This document shows positions 7,097-8,629 of a stretch of 8,629 nucleotides of DNA, piece by piece. A program made the position numbers and the translations under genes. The notes under the pieces were generated by a model, which was not told the DNA's origin, ran no database searches, and saw nothing but the letters and a program-made list of their open reading frames with translations. Where the stretch lies: contig JBCKUK010000050.1 in the NCBI GenBank assembly GCA_038924905.1, positions 1 through 8,629 on the forward strand. The letters run 5' to 3'. Each line of letters opens with the position of its first letter. The first letter of the stretch is position 1. This stretch comes from JBCKUK01 sp038924905 (GTDB lineage Bacteria; Pseudomonadota; Gammaproteobacteria; Burkholderiales; Methylophilaceae).

Positions 7097-8200
7097 TCAG
7101 GCTGCTCCGGATCTCTGTTCTGAATTAGCCGACATTATAGCTCGTGGGTTCTGATCTCGTTGCCGCTTGCTGTGGCGATCATGTCCATATAAATCACTCC
7201 AGAAACCTCCAGCTAAAACACTGGATGGTGACATACTGAGGTGGAAACTATTGGACGCTGTTTCCACCCCTAATCTGGAAAGTATTGCACACTGTTTAAC
7301 ACGCAGCACATTGCCACGTGGCAGGACAAGGGCATGCACCCAGCAAACCAGATTCGCCAGCGACCAACTGAACAAGGTGCAGAGCACGACCCAGGCCAGA
7401 CGCGGTTCGGCCTTGCCTTTTTCCAGTCTGCGATTGCGGCGGCGCATCTGCGACCACAGCACCGCGCGACCGTCCCGAACCAGATGGATCACCCGAACAT
7501 CCAGCCCCGCCAGCTTGGCTAGGGCCAGAGGCCGGCTGGCGCAGTTGCGCGCGGTCTTGGATGAGTCCACCACCACGCCACAGGAACTTGCCTGCTGAAT
7601 GGCTAGAAACAAGGCTTGCTGACATTGGTGGTATTCCAGCCGTGTTCTCCCGCCTGACAGTCCAATCAGTAAGCCCGGCAGTGCCTGCAACGCCTCACAG
7701 CGCCGACGCGCGGCCAAGCAGGTTCGTGGTGCGTCCGTATTCCGCATTCCATCTGTGAAATGGCGAGACACTTTTTGCCAGAATTCCGGCAATGGCGTTT
7801 GCTGCGGCTCGCCAGAAACAGGCGATCCAAAGTGCCGAAAGATCCCCCACAGTTCGCCCGCACCCACCACTCCGGTTGCGTTCCCCAGCAACAGATCAAG
7901 CAGCGTTGAACCGCTGCTCCCGTAACCGGCGATATAAACCACTCTGGGCGTCCTGGGATTCGACGGCCGCGCAGTGCTGTGGTCGCGGTTGCGCTGCACT
8001 CGCTCATAGAGGCTCTTACATAGAGCAAGAAACTCATATTCCTTTTTGTACCAGTGTTTTAAGTTCTTTATGGCATCATTTTCAAGAGAGTTATCAAGAT
8101 CTCCAGGATTTCTATGCGCTTGAATATCGTCATCAGGTAGCTCAATCAGCAAAATTGAAGAGAATGCGAGTAATCCAATAACAAGATCAGTCAAAGACAT
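7097..8200 (-). CDS. Chimeric sulfotransferase ORF with foreign N- and C-termini
   Basis: Counting from ATG 8200 (367 residues), three parts are visible. Residues 1 to about 72 (MSLTDLVIGLLAFSSILLIELPDDDIQAH...) are AT-rich, have one hydrophobic stretch and are not sulfotransferase-like. Residues about 78-297 are GC-rich and match a PF13469-type sulfotransferase core: phosphosulfate loop YIAGYGSSGSTLLDLLLG (89-106), GAGELWG, VVDSSKTA (210-217) and 3'-phosphate segment LVRDGRAVLWSQ (240-251). After GNVLRV (296-301), where a R-Y-E-D-L-type strand is expected, the sequence becomes repeat-rich DNA read as a nonsense-like tail to 7097. The real C-terminal domain is missing, so activity is doubtful. 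ATG 8263 is an alternative start, but it would overlap the upstream glycosyltransferase; 8200 leaves a 17-base gap. The stop is 4 bases before the next ATG. Confidence 0.7.
   Translation of the reverse strand: MSLTDLVIGLLAFSSILLIELPDDDIQAHRNPGDLDNSLENDAIKNLKHWYKKEYEFLALCKSLYERVQRNRDHSTARPSNPRTPRVVYIAGYGSSGSTLLDLLLGNATGVVGAGELWGIFRHFGSPVSGEPQQTPLPEFWQKVSRHFTDGMRNTDAPRTCLAARRRCEALQALPGLLIGLSGGRTRLEYHQCQQALFLAIQQASSCGVVVDSSKTARNCASRPLALAKLAGLDVRVIHLVRDGRAVLWSQMRRRNRRLEKGKAEPRLAWVVLCTLFSWSLANLVCWVHALVLPRGNVLRVKQCAILSRLGVETASNSFHLSMSPSSVLAGGFWSDLYGHDRHSKRQRDQNPRAIMSANSEQRSGAA
7134..7139 (-). promoter_or_regulatory. Possible -10 hexamer for the downstream sulfotransferase
   Basis: The minus strand reads a perfect TATAAT here, 41 bases before ATG 7092. 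At 17-bp spacing the upstream hexamer is CAACGA, a poor -35, and there is no TG extension. A promoter from the inserted repeat-rich block could serve the 7092-5953 gene, but the evidence is weak. Confidence 0.2.
7165..7291 (-). mobile_element. Remnant resembling an insertion-sequence end (IS21-like, tentative)
   Basis: Read on the minus strand from 7291, the block starts TGTGCAATACTTTCC and contains repeated TTTCCA/TCCA words and a perfect 8-bp inverted repeat. Its composition is clearly more AT-rich than the sulfotransferase core on one side and the next gene on the other. The sulfotransferase similarity stops within a few codons of its outer edge. IS21-family ends begin with TG and carry several internal transposase-binding repeats, which this resembles, but no transposase gene or opposite end is present and the lower boundary is uncertain. 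Confidence 0.4.
7241..7267. repeat. Perfect 8-bp inverted repeat (GTGGAAAC / GTTTCCAC)
   Basis: GTGGAAAC at 7241-7248 and GTTTCCAC at 7260-7267 are exact inverse complements separated by 11 bases. They fall inside the putative insertion-sequence remnant and could be paired transposase-binding sites. No T run follows on either side, so it does not look like a terminator. Confidence 0.55.
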
Positions 8201-8217
8201 CGAAATACGTGACTTTC

Positions 8218-8629
8218 TCACAGTACAATACCACCTAAGACAATGCCAACACGGACTTTCCATGTATAGTTCTGCTCCAGAAGCGCCCGAGCATTTAATG
8301 CCAAATTCGATGCAGCTCTAGGATTGTTTAGCAGGAAATCTATTGACTCAACCCATCCATCAATATCTTCGGGACTGACAAGTAGGGCATTCCCCTTGTG
8401 AGTCAATATCTCTTTTATAGATGGCAAATCGGATGCTACGATTGGGACGCCAGACGCCATATATTCAAACAACTTCATTGGCGACATGTACTTCGCAATG
8501 TCACCACCACCAACCCCTTGTACAGATTTGAGAGGCGGCAATAGAACAACCTCAAAATAATGCAATAAATTACTAATATACCTATTTTCAAAAAAACCAT
8601 GAAATATCACATTTTCAGAGCACCTCGGC
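8218..8629 (-). CDS. GT4 family glycosyltransferase, C-terminal part (cut by window edge)
   Basis: The frame is open from the window edge to TGA at 8218-8220, giving about 136 codons. It shows the donor-binding half of a GT4 enzyme: NVIFHGFFENRYISNLLHYFEVVLLPP, then MSPMKLFEYMASGVPIVASD (the loop and conserved glutamate of the nucleotide-sugar site) and LPSIKEIL (second glutamate). ALLVSPEDIDGWVESIDFLL, near the C-terminus, is also typical. The upstream residues remain in frame, so the GTG at 8610 is not the start. The last residues (RVGIVLGGIVL) depart somewhat from the usual ending and may be altered at the junction. The gene is AT-rich, like the start of the next ORF, so the two probably arrived together. 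It likely adds a sugar to the glycan made by this locus; specificity is unknown. Confidence 0.88.
   Translation of the reverse strand, partial: PRCSENVIFHGFFENRYISNLLHYFEVVLLPPLKSVQGVGGGDIAKYMSPMKLFEYMASGVPIVASDLPSIKEILTHKGNALLVSPEDIDGWVESIDFLLNNPRAASNLALNARALLEQNYTWKVRVGIVLGGIVL

Noticed and set aside
8218..8263. Start of the chimeric sulfotransferase at ATG 8263
   Set aside because: This would overlap the end of the upstream glycosyltransferase by 46 bases and add a Cys/Trp-rich segment unlike a protein start. ATG 8200 leaves a normal 17-base gap.

Overview
The window looks like part of a cell-surface polysaccharide locus, probably gammaproteobacterial. The basis for that guess is indirect: the IS5-type and RAYT-type transposases and the AT-rich GT4 glycosyltransferase have the character common in gammaproteobacteria. 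There is no rRNA, tRNA or housekeeping marker, so the placement is weak. Every supported gene is on the minus strand, so transcription runs from high to low coordinates. I found no tRNA, rRNA, CRISPR array or origin.

Layout in the direction of transcription: the 3' part of a GT4 glycosyltransferase (8629-8218, cut by the window edge); a composite sulfotransferase ORF (8200-7097) with an AT-rich foreign N-terminus and a C-terminus replaced by insertion-sequence-like DNA; a second, apparently intact sulfotransferase-like gene (7092-5953); a shard of a third sulfotransferase lacking both ends (5966-5607); a GC-rich gene for a secreted FG-GAP/VCBS beta-propeller protein with seven DxDGDG-type motifs (5570-4281); a small intact sulfotransferase (4284-3472, ATGA overlap); a decayed REP-associated tyrosine transposase (3368-2918); an intact GT4 glycosyltransferase (2917-1778) whose ATG directly follows the transposase stop; and an unrecognised reading frame split by an IS5-family element at 85-1370.

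If it works as a unit, the glycosyltransferases would build a surface glycan and the PAPS-dependent sulfotransferases would sulfate it. The secreted propeller could bind or display something at the cell surface, but no sequence evidence links it to the glycan. This is inference from neighbourhood and families; no substrate can be read from the sequence.

The striking property is mosaicism. Base composition alternates sharply from gene to gene (AT-rich 8629-8040, GC-rich 8030-7300, AT-richer 7291-7165, GC-rich 7160-4281, AT-rich 4284-3472 and 2917-1778). Junctions fall at or within a few bases of start and stop codons, and at least four genes are truncated, fused or frameshifted. This resembles a recombination hotspot in which glycan-modification genes are repeatedly spliced in and broken. 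I see no firm evidence for a new defined molecular system. The most unusual content is the Planctomycetes/Verrucomicrobia-style propeller gene among sulfotransferases, and the chimeric sulfotransferase ORF.
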